Shown here: positions 25,190 to 33,772 of the stretch, piece by piece
How positions within the stretch are numbered: the first letter of the stretch is position 1
Layout of the letters: every line of letters starts with the position of its first letter
Source of the DNA: Macrococcus brunensis
GTDB lineage: Bacteria; Bacillota; Bacilli; Staphylococcales; Staphylococcaceae
Reading direction: 5' to 3'
NCBI RefSeq assembly: GCF_004359615.1
Contig: NZ_SCWA01000018.1
Span: forward strand, 1-40,505
DNA: 40,505 bases
Translations under genes and position numbers: made by a program
Notes under the pieces: model-generated
Databases searched by the model: none
What the model saw: the letters and a program-made list of their open reading frames with translations, nothing else
Told to the model about the DNA's origin: nothing

Positions 25190-25312
25190 TTATAAGTGAA
25201 GTTCAGTTTCCTTTTCCAGTCGAGGCGCCTGCAGCTTAATAATCTGCCAGAAAATGACGATCATTATCAGCTGTGCCATACTTTTCTTTTGACTACTAGC
25301 TTGATTAATCAT
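25190..25312 (-). CDS. Possible 40-residue membrane peptide
   Basis: A short frame begins MINQASSQKKSMAQLIMIVI and ends in an amphipathic, charged tail; an inner ATG at 25279 gives 29 residues. It has one hydrophobic helix (AQLIMIVIFWQII). No convincing ribosome binding site is seen. It lies between the amidohydrolase gene and the riboswitch promoter. It may be a small protein or a gene remnant. Confidence 0.2.
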   Translation of the reverse strand: MINQASSQKKSMAQLIMIVIFWQIIKLQAPRLEKETELHL

Positions 25313-25368
25313 CAATAATCATTTGCATAAAAAGAAGACAACCATAGTCTTTCCTTGCTCGATATTCA

Positions 25369-26544
25369 TTATTTTTCATCGTTCAGATAAGTTAATACAG
25401 CTGTGCCTACTGCTTTAGCTGCAACCATCATCGATTTTTCACTGATGTTGAATTTAGGATGATGGTGCGGGAAGATTTCCCCGTCTTCTGGTGCTGCGCC
25501 TGAGTAAATAAAGGTACTTGGAAGTTCTTTAGCATAGTATGCAAAGTCTTCTGACGGGGGTTGTGGTTCTGTCTGCTCAATTTGTACATCAGAGTGATCT
25601 TTAATGGCATTGACCACATACTCTGTGAATGCTGGATCATTATATAGCGCTGGGTAGTCATCATTATATTCCAATTCACATGTGACACCGTACATGGCTT
25701 CAAGCCCTGATGAGAGACGTTTAATTTCTTTTTCGATAGTTGCTTTTGTCTCTTCAGTCAATCCACGGACGTCTCCTTCAAGTTCAACAGCATCTTTGAT
25801 CACATTAAACGGGCCTTTCCCATCGAATGAACCAATAGTCACAACACCTGTTTCAAACGGGCTGAGTCTTCTTGATACGACTGTCTGCACAGCAGTGACG
25901 AAAGCGCTCCCTGCTACAATTGCATCATTCGCCATATGCGGAGATGAGCCGTGACCACCTTTACCTTTGATCTTCAGTTTGAAGAAGGCACGTCCCGTCT
26001 GCACAAACCCAGGATAATAGTACATTTTACCTGTTTCCATCGTACTCATGACGTGGACACCGATCACGTTATCAACGCCCTCAAGTACGCCGTCCTTAAT
26101 CATTGTCTGTGCCCCACCTGGCGGAACTTCTTCAGCTGGCTGATGAATAACGACAATCTTACCGCTGAAGCTATCTTTCATTTCGATCAATGTATCTGCA
26201 AGTATCAGCATATAAGCTGTGTGCGCGTCGTGACCACACGCGTGCATGACACCTTTATTTTTAGATGTATAAGGCAGACCGGTTTCTTCTTCGATTGGCA
26301 ATGCATCAAAATCTGCACGAATCGCAATTGTTTTACCTGGTTTACCAGAGTCAATAGTCACTTTAACCCCATTCGCGCCGACATTTGTCTCGACTTCAGC
26401 ATCTTTTCCTTCGTAGAAATCCGCAATATATTTCGGCGTTTCTTTTTCTTCGAAAGATAATTCTGGATTTTCATGTAAATGACGTCTGATGGCAATCATT
26501 TGTTCTTCTTTACTTTCAAGTGTTTTGATTAACTGATTGTACAC
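25369..26544 (-). CDS. M20-family amidohydrolase
   Basis: A 391-residue zinc/manganese-dependent amidohydrolase of the M20D group, which removes acyl groups from N-acyl amino acids and conjugates. The metal ligands are visible in HACGHDAHT (about 102-110), HQPAEEVPPGG (about 134-144) and the C-terminal HHHPKFNIS. A dimerisation domain with KGKGGHGSSPHMANDA lies in between. Substrate could be N-acetyl amino acids, hippurate-like conjugates or N-acetyl-diaminopimelate. It lies upstream of the SAM-controlled aminotransferase, but that gene has its own promoter. Confidence 0.85.
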   Translation of the reverse strand: MYNQLIKTLESKEEQMIAIRRHLHENPELSFEEKETPKYIADFYEGKDAEVETNVGANGVKVTIDSGKPGKTIAIRADFDALPIEEETGLPYTSKNKGVMHACGHDAHTAYMLILADTLIEMKDSFSGKIVVIHQPAEEVPPGGAQTMIKDGVLEGVDNVIGVHVMSTMETGKMYYYPGFVQTGRAFFKLKIKGKGGHGSSPHMANDAIVAGSAFVTAVQTVVSRRLSPFETGVVTIGSFDGKGPFNVIKDAVELEGDVRGLTEETKATIEKEIKRLSSGLEAMYGVTCELEYNDDYPALYNDPAFTEYVVNAIKDHSDVQIEQTEPQPPSEDFAYYAKELPSTFIYSGAAPEDGEIFPHHHPKFNISEKSMMVAAKAVGTAVLTYLNDEK

Positions 26545-26703
26545 GCCTATTCACTCCTTACGAAATCATTTTATTTCAATAATGTCCCCTTCTTTATTTT
26601 TTGTAAACATACGCTCTTTAACTGCCTTTCATATCACTGATTCTGCGACCATTCAGAACCAGTTTTGGAGCGTCAGGGTCATGTCCTTGCAGAGTTGCGA
26701 CAA

Positions 26704-27375
26704 TTACACTGTCTCCTTACAGGGCCAGTTCGAGATGTTCTCAGCCATGTCCCAGAACAGATATTCATAATAGCTGGTCTTTACGACAATCTCTTCCAAC
26801 ACTTTTAATTCTGCCTCACTCTTACCTTCAGCAGCTTCATTCATCAGCCGGATACAGTCATCCTTCAGTTCAGTGAATTCAGGTGAATGATACATATCCA
26901 CCCATTCCTGATACACACCAGGATTGTTGTTTGATGCTGCAAGGTGCTCACCAATATAGTGATAGCTCCACGTACAGGCAAGCACTGCTGCTATCGTATA
27001 TTCAACGCCACCCTGATGAGCCATCTTCAGCATATAGCTGGTATAAGATTCCGTCACTTCAGCCGCTTGCACCGCCTCAAGCTCTTCTTGTGTTATACCG
27101 AACTGCGCTGCATAAGAACGGTGTAAGGCCATCTCCGTCGCCAATGTGCCGTGCAGCAGTTCGCCGAAAGTCGTCATCATAGCAAGATCAGTGGCCTTCG
27201 AGGCACCGACTGCAAACAATCTCGCATATTCAATTAAATAAATATAATCCTGCTTCAGCCAGTGTTTGAATTTCTCAAGGTCTAATGTCCCATCACCCAG
27301 ACCTTTAACAAAAGGATGCTCTAAATAAGAATTCCAGATCGGTTCCACTCTCTCAAATAAACGTTCTGTAAACAC
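26704..27375 (-). CDS. tenA: TenA-family thiaminase II / aminopyrimidine hydrolase
   Basis: A 223-residue TenA protein, which hydrolyses aminopyrimidine breakdown products of thiamin for salvage. The family residues are seen in KHWLKQDYIYLIEYARLFA (active-site Asp), AVLACTWSYHYIGEHL (catalytic Cys and Tyr) and the C-terminal YYEYLFWDMAEN (Glu). A GTG at 27375 follows GGGGAGGAG at good spacing and is preferred to the ATG at 27396, which sits against its AAAGG. Other thiamin genes and a TPP riboswitch are not seen, so it stands alone. Confidence 0.88.
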   Translation of the reverse strand: MFTERLFERVEPIWNSYLEHPFVKGLGDGTLDLEKFKHWLKQDYIYLIEYARLFAVGASKATDLAMMTTFGELLHGTLATEMALHRSYAAQFGITQEELEAVQAAEVTESYTSYMLKMAHQGGVEYTIAAVLACTWSYHYIGEHLAASNNNPGVYQEWVDMYHSPEFTELKDDCIRLMNEAAEGKSEAELKVLEEIVVKTSYYEYLFWDMAENISNWPCKETV

Positions 27376-27734
27376 TTTATCTTCACTCCTCCCCATCCTT
27401 TACATACACTTCAACGATAGATAAGTTATCAGTAAAAGTCAAAAGGTTAGAAAATACAACTAATTGTCATGATTATATTTATTACGTTGCTTTTTGAGGG
27501 CAGTGTTTCTTGTGAAACAACACAAAAGATTTCAGTACATTTCTTTAAAACTTGTATGCTTATGCAAACTATAGACTATTACTATTAGATTCTTTTATTA
27601 TCATTTATCGTACGTAAGTCTAATTGTATTGCTTGAAATGAAAATTAATTTATAGTAAAAATTTTCTGTTTGCGTTGCCACAGCAGTTTCGTTATTAATA
27701 AATTAAATTTTCTTTATCTGGCAAGTTATACAAT
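27376..27734. other. Intergenic region between tenA and the IS30 element
   Basis: About 340 AT-rich bases with no supported gene. TGTTTCTTGTGAAACA at 27504-27519 matches 14 of 16 parS positions, but the two central bases differ, so it is only a weak candidate. The tenA promoter must lie at the left end. Nothing else is recognised. Confidence 0.4.
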
Positions 27735-28972
27735 CAAGTTAGCCACCTAAGGTAGAGGATACATTAATTGTTTATAAAAAAATACGCCATGACGAGTTCA
27801 TGTTAATATTGTAGTTCTCACACCGACAATAAAGGAATGAATTCGTATGACGCATATCAATGGTAACACGAAAACCGTTAAGGGCAAACACCTTTCTAGA
27901 GATGAACGGATCATCATACAGACGTTGATCAGTGAAGGATATTCAAACAGACAAATAGCTGGAAAGCTCGGTAGAGCGCCACAGACCATTAATAATGAGA
28001 TAAAGCGTGGCACGTACACACAAAAGAGCCGGCAGGTGCATAACAATAAGACTTACACTTACTACAAGTGCGTCTATTCACCTGATTTTGCCCAGGATAG
28101 ATACTTTGAAAATCGTATCAAGTCAGGACGTCGTCCTCTTCCCGTTACAGATAATCCCTTTGTTGAATGGGCGGATAATCTGATGATACATGAGGGGATG
28201 TCTCCGGCTTCCGTTATTATGATGGCTAAGAAAGCTGAGCTCTTTCCAGAAAGATTCATCCCCTGTATAAAGACACTCTATAACTCGATTGACAGAAAGC
28301 TGATAAAGACGCGTAATATCAATCTTCTGATGAAATTGAAGCTTAAGAATAAGAAGCCGGCAGGCTTTACTCGCATCGATAAAAAATTACTGGGACAGTC
28401 CATCGAACTACGTCCTCGTGCAGTAGATACACGTACGACCTTCGGACACTGGGAGATAGATACTGTAGTCGGTCAGAAGTCTGCCGAAGATCAGGTTCTC
28501 CTCACCATGGTTGAGAGAAAAAGCCGGTATGACCTTATCTTAAAGATTGATGGTAAACAAAGTTGCCATGTAGTCAATGCACTACGTCATCTGATAAAAG
28601 AAACAGGAGATGCTTTCCCTAAAATATTCAAGTCCATTACATCAGATAACGGACCTGAATTCAGCGATCTTTCTGAATGCCTGAGGGGATTATCAGAGGT
28701 CTACTTCAATCACCCCTATGCCTCCTGGGAAAGAGGGACGAAAGAAAATCAGCACAGATTTATTCGCCAGCATATTCCTAAAGGTATCCCCATTTCAACT
28801 GTAACAGCTTCTAACGTCCATAAAATCCAGGAATGGATGAACAGATATCCACGCAAGATACTAAATGGACAGTCAGCGATGGAAGTGTTTTTGAAAGAAC
28901 TAATTAAAGAGAACATACTGAGTGAATCCCTAGGATTCTATATGAACTAGATTTGTCAGAGTGGCTAACTTG
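27735..28972 (+). mobile_element. IS30-family insertion sequence
   Basis: About 1.24 kb bounded by perfect 12-base inverted repeats: CAAGTTAGCCAC at 27735-27746 and GTGGCTAACTTG at 28961-28972. One intact transposase lies inside. No clear target duplication flanks it. The true ends may extend a few bases beyond the perfect repeats. It sits at the border between core-like DNA and the AT-rich cassette region. Confidence 0.8.
27847..28950 (+). CDS. IS30-family transposase
   Basis: A 367-residue DDE transposase. The N-terminal helix-turn-helix (LSRDERIIIQTLISEGYSNR, then IAGKLGRAPQTINNEIKRGT) is that of IS30. The catalytic core shows GHWEIDTVVGQ (first Asp), TSDNGPEFSD (second Asp) and WERGTKENQHRFIRQHIPKG (Glu). 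Full length and apparently intact, so the element could be active. Confidence 0.95.
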   Translation: MTHINGNTKTVKGKHLSRDERIIIQTLISEGYSNRQIAGKLGRAPQTINNEIKRGTYTQKSRQVHNNKTYTYYKCVYSPDFAQDRYFENRIKSGRRPLPVTDNPFVEWADNLMIHEGMSPASVIMMAKKAELFPERFIPCIKTLYNSIDRKLIKTRNINLLMKLKLKNKKPAGFTRIDKKLLGQSIELRPRAVDTRTTFGHWEIDTVVGQKSAEDQVLLTMVERKSRYDLILKIDGKQSCHVVNALRHLIKETGDAFPKIFKSITSDNGPEFSDLSECLRGLSEVYFNHPYASWERGTKENQHRFIRQHIPKGIPISTVTASNVHKIQEWMNRYPRKILNGQSAMEVFLKELIKENILSESLGFYMN

Positions 28973-29078
28973 TAATTGCAATTTAGAATGTGTTTTTTAA
29001 TATTAAGTAGAAGGTATTTATAAAATTATTGAATTTTTAACAATATCATTGATAGGGGGAACCTTATCAAAAACTTCA

Positions 29079-29096
29079 TCATTTATGGTAAGCTTC
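29079..29096 (-). other. SCC-like attachment site A
   Basis: On the minus strand GAAGCTTACCATAAATGA fits the SCC core consensus GARGCNTAYCAYAARTRR at every position; it would read Glu-Ala-Tyr-His-Lys-stop, the C terminus of RlmH. The flank GATACGCT directly before it is shared with sites B and C. It marks the left edge of the AT-rich region. Confidence 0.65.
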
Positions 29097-29130
29097 AGCG
29101 TATCATTTAGAAGTGCGATTAATTTATAGT

Positions 29131-29217
29131 ATTCAAAAAAGACATGCCAAAATGACATGTCTTTCGCCTCTATCCGCGTGGTTAGACGCAGCAAGGTAGG
29201 GCTTCCCTTATTCCTTA
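29131..29217 (-). ncRNA. Structured RNA downstream of the Abi_2 gene
   Basis: A GC-rich island in very AT-rich DNA. Minus-strand reading gives TTGCGA (29247-29252), 17 bases, TATTAT (29224-29229), so transcription would start near 29217, just past the Abi stop codon. The RNA can form an outer stem GCCCUA/UAGaGGC (29197-29202 with 29166-29172) enclosing a six-pair hairpin CUGCGU/ACGCGG (29186-29191 with 29174-29179). It ends in a 9-bp terminator stem (29138-29146 with 29156-29164) followed by six T. A class of structured RNA beside Abi_2 (abiF) genes is known to me; membership cannot be tested here. Confidence 0.65.
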
Positions 29218-29242
29218 TTCACTATAATAATAGATATTCAAT

Positions 29243-30136
29243 CTATTCGCAAGTGTTTAATTTAATATAGTGATTAACAACCATACTTATACTATCAACA
29301 TATTTTATTATATAATCGTAATTATTATAATAATCTCTATTTAACAATAACCTTTCTAATAATCTTTGAAGATTACTAGAAGCTCTATTTTTTATTGATT
29401 GATTACAATACTTATTATGAATCATTAATAACGTTGCAATATCAATAAAAGGTTTAGATTGTTTATAGTGTATGTCAATTTTATGCAAACTAAAATAACT
29501 ATTTAATTCTGGAGTAACATTAGTATCATCAAATAATGGAACATTAATTACAGAATTATGTGCGCAACTATTTCTGATATTCCTTACTAATACCAACTGA
29601 TTACTAGCCAACTTTAATCTCCTATTTTTAGAGACTTCATAATAAAAAGTTACGAATCTTTCAAAATGATAAAAACTCATAATTTCAAAAGCTACCCAAT
29701 AAGGAGTGGCTTGATAAAACTTTTTCCATTCTGGATAAACTTCGTTTTTATTCATTTTATATTTAAAAATATCTCTCTTAGTAATATTTGTTTTATCTAT
29801 AAATTGATCAATTATATTATATCCATCTTCATTTGGGGTCATACTTAAATATTTGTTTAATATAACCTTTAAAGAATGCTCTATATCTAATGTTAGTTGT
29901 AGTAATGTATATCTCATTTCCATATCAATAGATGCTAAGTCCGATAAACAAGCAAATTCTACATTATAGCTGCCATCTATATTTTTCATAAAACTTTTCC
30001 GAAAATAGAATAGTTTAAAAAGATAAGTTTTATCTAGCAGAATGTTTTGTGCATCTTCTTCGTTAATAATATTGAAATATATTCCTTTGTCCTTTAACTT
30101 CTGGATTTGTGCTACGATAGTTAGCTTGTTTTTCAT
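29243..30136 (-). CDS. Abi_2 (AbiD/AbiF)-family abortive infection protein
   Basis: A 297-residue soluble, AT-rich-coded protein of the Abi_2 family. The N-terminal helical part (TIVAQIQKLKDKGIYFNIIN, then LLDKTYLFKLFYFRKSF), the central TPYWVAFEIMSFYHFERFV block and RNIRNSCAHN (Arg185, Arg188, His193) are characteristic. R-x4-H within NSCAHN is the HEPN ribonuclease-like motif. Family members stop phage growth by killing or arresting the cell. AGGTGAT precedes the ATG; TATAAT lies at 30170-30175 and a LexA box just upstream. A structured RNA follows the stop codon. It lies alone between two SCC-like attachment sites. Family call is solid, mechanism inferred. Confidence 0.85.
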   Translation of the reverse strand: MKNKLTIVAQIQKLKDKGIYFNIINEEDAQNILLDKTYLFKLFYFRKSFMKNIDGSYNVEFACLSDLASIDMEMRYTLLQLTLDIEHSLKVILNKYLSMTPNEDGYNIIDQFIDKTNITKRDIFKYKMNKNEVYPEWKKFYQATPYWVAFEIMSFYHFERFVTFYYEVSKNRRLKLASNQLVLVRNIRNSCAHNSVINVPLFDDTNVTPELNSYFSLHKIDIHYKQSKPFIDIATLLMIHNKYCNQSIKNRASSNLQRLLERLLLNRDYYNNYDYIIKYVDSISMVVNHYIKLNTCE

Positions 30137-30186
30137 TAATCATCACCTAATGAATTTTGTATTAAATTCATTATAACATAAACAAA

Positions 30187-30200
30187 CGAACGTATGTTCT
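30187..30200. promoter_or_regulatory. LexA (SOS) box of the Abi_2 gene
   Basis: CGAACGTATGTTCT matches 13 of 14 positions of CGAACRNRYGTTCG with an intact GAAC-N4-GTTC core. It is the near-complement of the polymerase box at 23716-23729. It lies just upstream of the -10 (TATAAT at 30170-30175), 51 bases before the start codon, and its last two bases belong to attachment-like site B. Confidence 0.8.
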
Positions 30201-30216
30201 ATTTATGATAACTTTC
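30199..30216 (-). other. SCC-like attachment site B
   Basis: Minus strand GAAAGTTATCATAAATAG. It fits the SCC core except in the second codon (AGT for GCN). The preceding GATACGCT is identical to that of sites A and C. It separates the Abi module from the cadmium module. Confidence 0.5.
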
Positions 30217-30250
30217 AGCGTATCGGTTAAGAGTGAGGTTAATTATTATA

Positions 30251-30283
30251 AATGCCAATTCTTTTTATAAGAGAATTGGCATT
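30251..30283 (-). terminator. Hairpin, probable terminator of the cad operon
   Basis: A perfect 12-bp stem (30251-30262 with 30272-30283, nine-base loop). The tract after it on the minus strand is only moderately T-rich, so it could also be an element-end inverted repeat. Confidence 0.6.
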
Positions 30284-30288
30284 ATATA

Positions 30289-30423
30289 TTATTCTATTTC
30301 TTCCTGTTTAACATTATTTCTTTGATAGCCACTATTAATTATGAATACACTTCCATCTTCATAATATGGTATGATAGCTAATTCATTTCTAATTATAATT
30401 TTTTGATTTTTAATACAGGGAGT
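30289..30423 (-). pseudogene. Open remnant directly after cadA
   Basis: After the cadA stop codon the same frame stays open for 44 more codons and ends in KQEEIE then TAA. The part IPYYEDGSVFIINSGYQ looks like real protein. It has no start codon or ribosome binding site. I do not recognise the family; it looks like the 3' end of a lost gene. Confidence 0.3.
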
Positions 30424-30426
30424 ATA

Positions 30427-32517
30427 TTATTTATTTTTGAGCCTAATCAAGCGCATACTATTTAGCGTGACAATCAAAGTAGCCCCAATATCTGAGAAGA
30501 TGGCAATCCATAATGTTAACCAACCAGGTATGACAAGTAGTAAAGCAATTAGTTTAATAATCAGAGAAAAAGCAATATTCTGTTTAATAATTTTTAATGT
30601 CTTTTTACTTAACCTAATAGTATAGGGAAGTTTCTTCAAGTCATCTGACATCAATGCAATATCAGCAGTTTCTAACGCAGTATCTGTGCCTGATCCTCCC
30701 ATCGCAATTCCAATATCAGCTGCTGCAAGCGCCGGAGCATCATTAACTCCATCACCAATCATCGCAATTTTATGCTGTTTCCTTGTTTCACGTATGATAT
30801 TTAGTTTATCTTCAGGTAGCAAGTTAGCATGGACTAATGTCAATCCTGTACGTCTTCCGATAGCTTGACCTGTTCTTTCATTATCACCTGTCAACATCAT
30901 CGTGTTAAGTTTCATCTGCTTCAACTCTTTGAGAACGGCTGTCACCTCAGGTCTTAGCCCATCGGCTACTGCAATGATTAGTTCAATTTTATCACTACCG
31001 AATAACATCACTGTCTTACCATCTGTCTGTAACGTTTCGATTCTCTCATCGCCACCGAATCCAAGCGACTCAAATAAGGACGGGCTACCTATATAATATG
31101 TCTTACCCTCGATGTCGCCCTTCACACCTTTACCTGTAATCGACTGGAAGTTTTCAACTGTTACAGCTTGATAGGATAACTGCTCTTCCTCTGCTTTACG
31201 AACGATAGCTGACGCCAGAGGATGCTGCGAACCATTTTCAAGTGCAGCTGCTTTGATAAGTGAATCATTATCATCAGGGAAGATATCTGTGACTACAGGA
31301 ATCCCCTCCGTCAATGTACCAGTCTTATCAAAAGCAATCGTATCAATATGACCAGCTTCTTCGAGGTGTATTCCACCTTTGATTAGGACGCCTTGACGTG
31401 CTGCATTACCAATAGCAGTAACTATTGCAACGGGTGTAGAAACGACAAGGGCACATGGACATCCAATAATTAATACGGCAAGACCTTGGTACAACCAATC
31501 ATGCCATGAACCATTCAGCAATAACGGGGGAATCAGCATGACTAATACAGCGATTATCATAATGGCAGGCGTATAGTATTTAGCAAATTTATCGACGAAT
31601 GCCTGAGAAGGAGCACGTTCTGCCTGTGCTTCCTCAACCAGATGTATGATCTTAGAAATCGTCGTATCTTCTACTAGTTTTGTGACCTTGACTTCAATAA
31701 GCCCTTCTTCGTTTAAAGTTCCTGCAAAAACTTCATCATTTATACCTTTGGCTACCGGTACACTTTCCCCAGTTATAGCAGCCTGATTGATTGTAGAATG
31801 ACCTTTAATAACAATACCGTCCATTGCCACTTTCTTACCAGGTTTGACGATCATGATATCACCGATTCGAATATCTGTGACATTCATTGTCTGTTCAGCA
31901 CCATCTATTCGAATCAATGCCTCTGATGGTGAAACATCCATCAGAATATTGATAGATTGTCTCGCTTTATCCATTGAATAGCGCTCCAATGCTTCACTTA
32001 TCGCAAACAGGATGACAACAGTCGCTCCTTCCTGCCATTCTCCGATTAAGGCTGCACCGATAACCGCAATCGTCATCAATGTATTCATATCAAATTTCAA
32101 TCGAATCAAGTTTTTAAATCCGGTGATGAAAAGAGAATATCCTCCTATGATGATTGCCACCAGATAACCGATTGTCGGCAGAATATGCTTCTCTCCTAAA
32201 TTAAAGGAAAGAATCAGGCTGATAAGAACGATGACAGCAGCCACGTAGACAGGATAATTCTCTTTCTTCTTCCAGAAACTTTCTTTTTCGATTTTGCGTT
32301 CACTGATATCTCTCACTTTAACATTATCGAATGCGCCGGCTTTTTCCATCTCCGCAATCGTCGCATCTCCAGTGATGTAAATCTTCGCAGCCGTATGATT
32401 AACTTCTGCATCGACCACATTTGGTAAAGCTTTTAAATTAGCTTCATATGTCTTTGCACAACTTGAACAAGAAAGATTTTGTATACGATAGGATTTTCTC
32501 TCATTATTCGTATTCAT
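30427..32517 (-). CDS. cadA: Zn/Cd/Pb-exporting P1B-type ATPase
   Basis: A 696-residue heavy-metal efflux ATPase. One N-terminal metal-binding domain holds CSSC (Cys17, Cys20). Eight helices are expected. The ion site is CPC at 353-355, the phosphorylated aspartate is Asp397 in DKTGTLT, and [10 protein letters not shown] is near residue 590. The actuator TGES and the HP dipeptide in [10 protein letters not shown] are present. CPC with the late NSMRL segment suits the Zn/Cd/Pb subgroup. It overlaps cadC by four bases (ATGA), so the two are translationally coupled and under CadC control. Confidence 0.93.
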   Translation of the reverse strand: MNTNNERKSYRIQNLSCSSCAKTYEANLKALPNVVDAEVNHTAAKIYITGDATIAEMEKAGAFDNVKVRDISERKIEKESFWKKKENYPVYVAAVIVLISLILSFNLGEKHILPTIGYLVAIIIGGYSLFITGFKNLIRLKFDMNTLMTIAVIGAALIGEWQEGATVVILFAISEALERYSMDKARQSINILMDVSPSEALIRIDGAEQTMNVTDIRIGDIMIVKPGKKVAMDGIVIKGHSTINQAAITGESVPVAKGINDEVFAGTLNEEGLIEVKVTKLVEDTTISKIIHLVEEAQAERAPSQAFVDKFAKYYTPAIMIIAVLVMLIPPLLLNGSWHDWLYQGLAVLIIGCPCALVVSTPVAIVTAIGNAARQGVLIKGGIHLEEAGHIDTIAFDKTGTLTEGIPVVTDIFPDDNDSLIKAAALENGSQHPLASAIVRKAEEEQLSYQAVTVENFQSITGKGVKGDIEGKTYYIGSPSLFESLGFGGDERIETLQTDGKTVMLFGSDKIELIIAVADGLRPEVTAVLKELKQMKLNTMMLTGDNERTGQAIGRRTGLTLVHANLLPEDKLNIIRETRKQHKIAMIGDGVNDAPALAAADIGIAMGGSGTDTALETADIALMSDDLKKLPYTIRLSKKTLKIIKQNIAFSLIIKLIALLLVIPGWLTLWIAIFSDIGATLIVTLNSMRLIRLKNK

Positions 32518-32870
32518 GCGATTTCCTCCATATGTTCAATGGTCATTTCCATGATTTGTCTGACGTGTTGATCATCAAGACTATAGTGAACAAGTTTTCC
32601 TTCTTTTCTAGTTTTCACAACTCCTTTTTTATGAAGCTTTCTTAAATGACTTGAGGCATTAGCAATGGAAATTTCTAGAATACAAGCTATATCACACACA
32701 CATAACTCTTCTTCTGTACATAAAGCACTTACAATTTTTGAACGATTGTCGTCAGCAATCACTTTTAGAAAGGAAGTTACTTTCTCCAAAGGCAATTGAT
32801 TTAAGTGTTTCTTCACTCTGTCGACCTGTTCTTTATTATGACAAATGACATCACATTTATATGAATTCAT
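32514..32870 (-). CDS. cadC: CadC, ArsR/SmtB-family metal-sensing repressor
   Basis: A 118-residue winged-helix repressor. The cadmium/lead site ligands are Cys6 and Cys10 in the N-terminal arm and Cys57 and Cys59 in ELCVCD, matching Cys7, Cys11, Cys58 and Cys60 of the pI258 CadC. The recognition helix is [16 protein letters not shown]. Metal binding should release it from the palindrome upstream. The gene is first in the operon and divergent from the SCO lipoprotein gene. Confidence 0.93.
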   Translation of the reverse strand: MNSYKCDVICHNKEQVDRVKKHLNQLPLEKVTSFLKVIADDNRSKIVSALCTEEELCVCDIACILEISIANASSHLRKLHKKGVVKTRKEGKLVHYSLDDQHVRQIMEMTIEHMEEIA

Positions 32871-32884
32871 ATTAACAACTCCTT

Positions 32885-32935
32885 ATTCAATTTATTAGTT
32901 GAATGTAGTATATTATAATAAGGGATAATAATCAA
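32885..32935. promoter_or_regulatory. Divergent cadC/SCO promoters with CadC operator
   Basis: Operator: ATTCAA-N8-TTGAAT at 32885-32904. For cadC (minus): TTGATT at 32930-32935, 17 bases, TATACT at 32907-32912, with the operator right after the -10. For the SCO gene (plus): TTCAAT at 32886-32891, 17 bases, TATATT at 32909-32914, with the operator in the spacer. One bound CadC dimer could therefore silence both directions. Confidence 0.7.
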
Positions 32936-32966
32936 TTATATATTTGAATAAGGAGAAATAATTAAT

Positions 32967-33566
32967 ATGAAAAAATTTATTTTATTACTACTTTTAAGTG
33001 TGCTAGCTGGGTGTGGAAATTTAAAAATACAAGAAGGCTATGGCAATACATTATCAGAATTTAAAGCAACTGATGAGAATGGAAAAATATTTAATACTAA
33101 AGATATGCAGGGAAAAGTATGGCTTGTAGATTTTATATTTACCAATTGTGAGACAGTATGTCCACCTATGACTAAAAATATGAGTGATGTTACAGAAGAG
33201 CTTGAGAAAAAAGGAATAAAAAATTATGGAGTTCTTAGTATGAGTGTCGATCCAAAAGTAGATTCTCCGAATAAGTTGAAAGCTTATGTGAAAGATTTAG
33301 ATCAAACAGGAGGGAAATGGAAGCTTGTAACAGGTTATAAACCAAAAGATATAGCTGATTTTGCAGTTGAAAATTTTAAAACAATAGTTGCTGCTCCAAC
33401 AATAGGAACCAACCAAGCAACTCATGGTACTTCATTTTACTTAATCGATCAAAATAGAAAAATAATAAAAGATTATATCGGTAAAGATACTGGAGAAGAA
33501 AAGTTTCCTAAAAATGAAATAGTGGAAGATGTACAAACATTAGTTGACAAAGGGCCAATAAAGTAA
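32967..33566 (+). CDS. SCO1/SenC-type copper-binding lipoprotein
   Basis: A 199-residue lipoprotein with the lipobox LAGC (Cys16), then a thioredoxin-fold SCO domain. The copper ligands are present: CETVC (Cys61, Cys65) and His153 in ATHGTSFYLI. SCO proteins deliver copper to the CuA centre of cytochrome oxidase or act as thiol redox or copper-buffering proteins outside the membrane. AAGGAG precedes the start. It is divergent from cadC and shares its operator region, so it may be metal-induced. Confidence 0.88.
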   Translation: MKKFILLLLLSVLAGCGNLKIQEGYGNTLSEFKATDENGKIFNTKDMQGKVWLVDFIFTNCETVCPPMTKNMSDVTEELEKKGIKNYGVLSMSVDPKVDSPNKLKAYVKDLDQTGGKWKLVTGYKPKDIADFAVENFKTIVAAPTIGTNQATHGTSFYLIDQNRKIIKDYIGKDTGEEKFPKNEIVEDVQTLVDKGPIK

Positions 33567-33569
33567 TTT

Positions 33570-33664
33570 TTGTTCATAAATCCATTAATTACCTTACTAA
33601 TACTATCAATATATTTTATTACATAATTGTAACTATAATAATAATCTCTGTTTAATGATAACCT
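33570..33664 (-). pseudogene. C-terminal remnant of a second Abi_2 gene
   Basis: On the minus strand a frame reads RLSLNRDYYYSYNYVIKYID, followed by SISKVIN, which parallels RLLLNRDYYNNYDYIIKYVD and SISMVVN at the C terminus of the intact Abi_2 protein. The DNA is also similar but not identical. Upstream a TAA breaks the frame, and no stop codon ends it before the SCO gene. It is a fragment about 30 codons long. Confidence 0.7.
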
Positions 33665-33772
33665 TTGTATTACTTATACTGATTACTTATGTTGTCGCAA
33701 TTGATATGGTTTACTTTTTACTATAATGTTTGGAAAATAAAATAACAAACACTAATAGAAAGGATGAGAAAC

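Noticed and set aside
27504-27519. Second parS-like sequence, TGTTTCTTGTGAAACA
   Set aside because: Both central bases differ from the consensus ACGT centre, which ParB needs; kept only as a remark.
27376-27600. TPP riboswitch before tenA
   Set aside because: The CTGAGA and other conserved THI-box blocks are not present.
29049-29070. Inverted repeat TTGATAGG...CCTTATCAA as a terminator
   Set aside because: It has no T-run and no gene ends at it. It may belong to the cassette junction, but I cannot show it.
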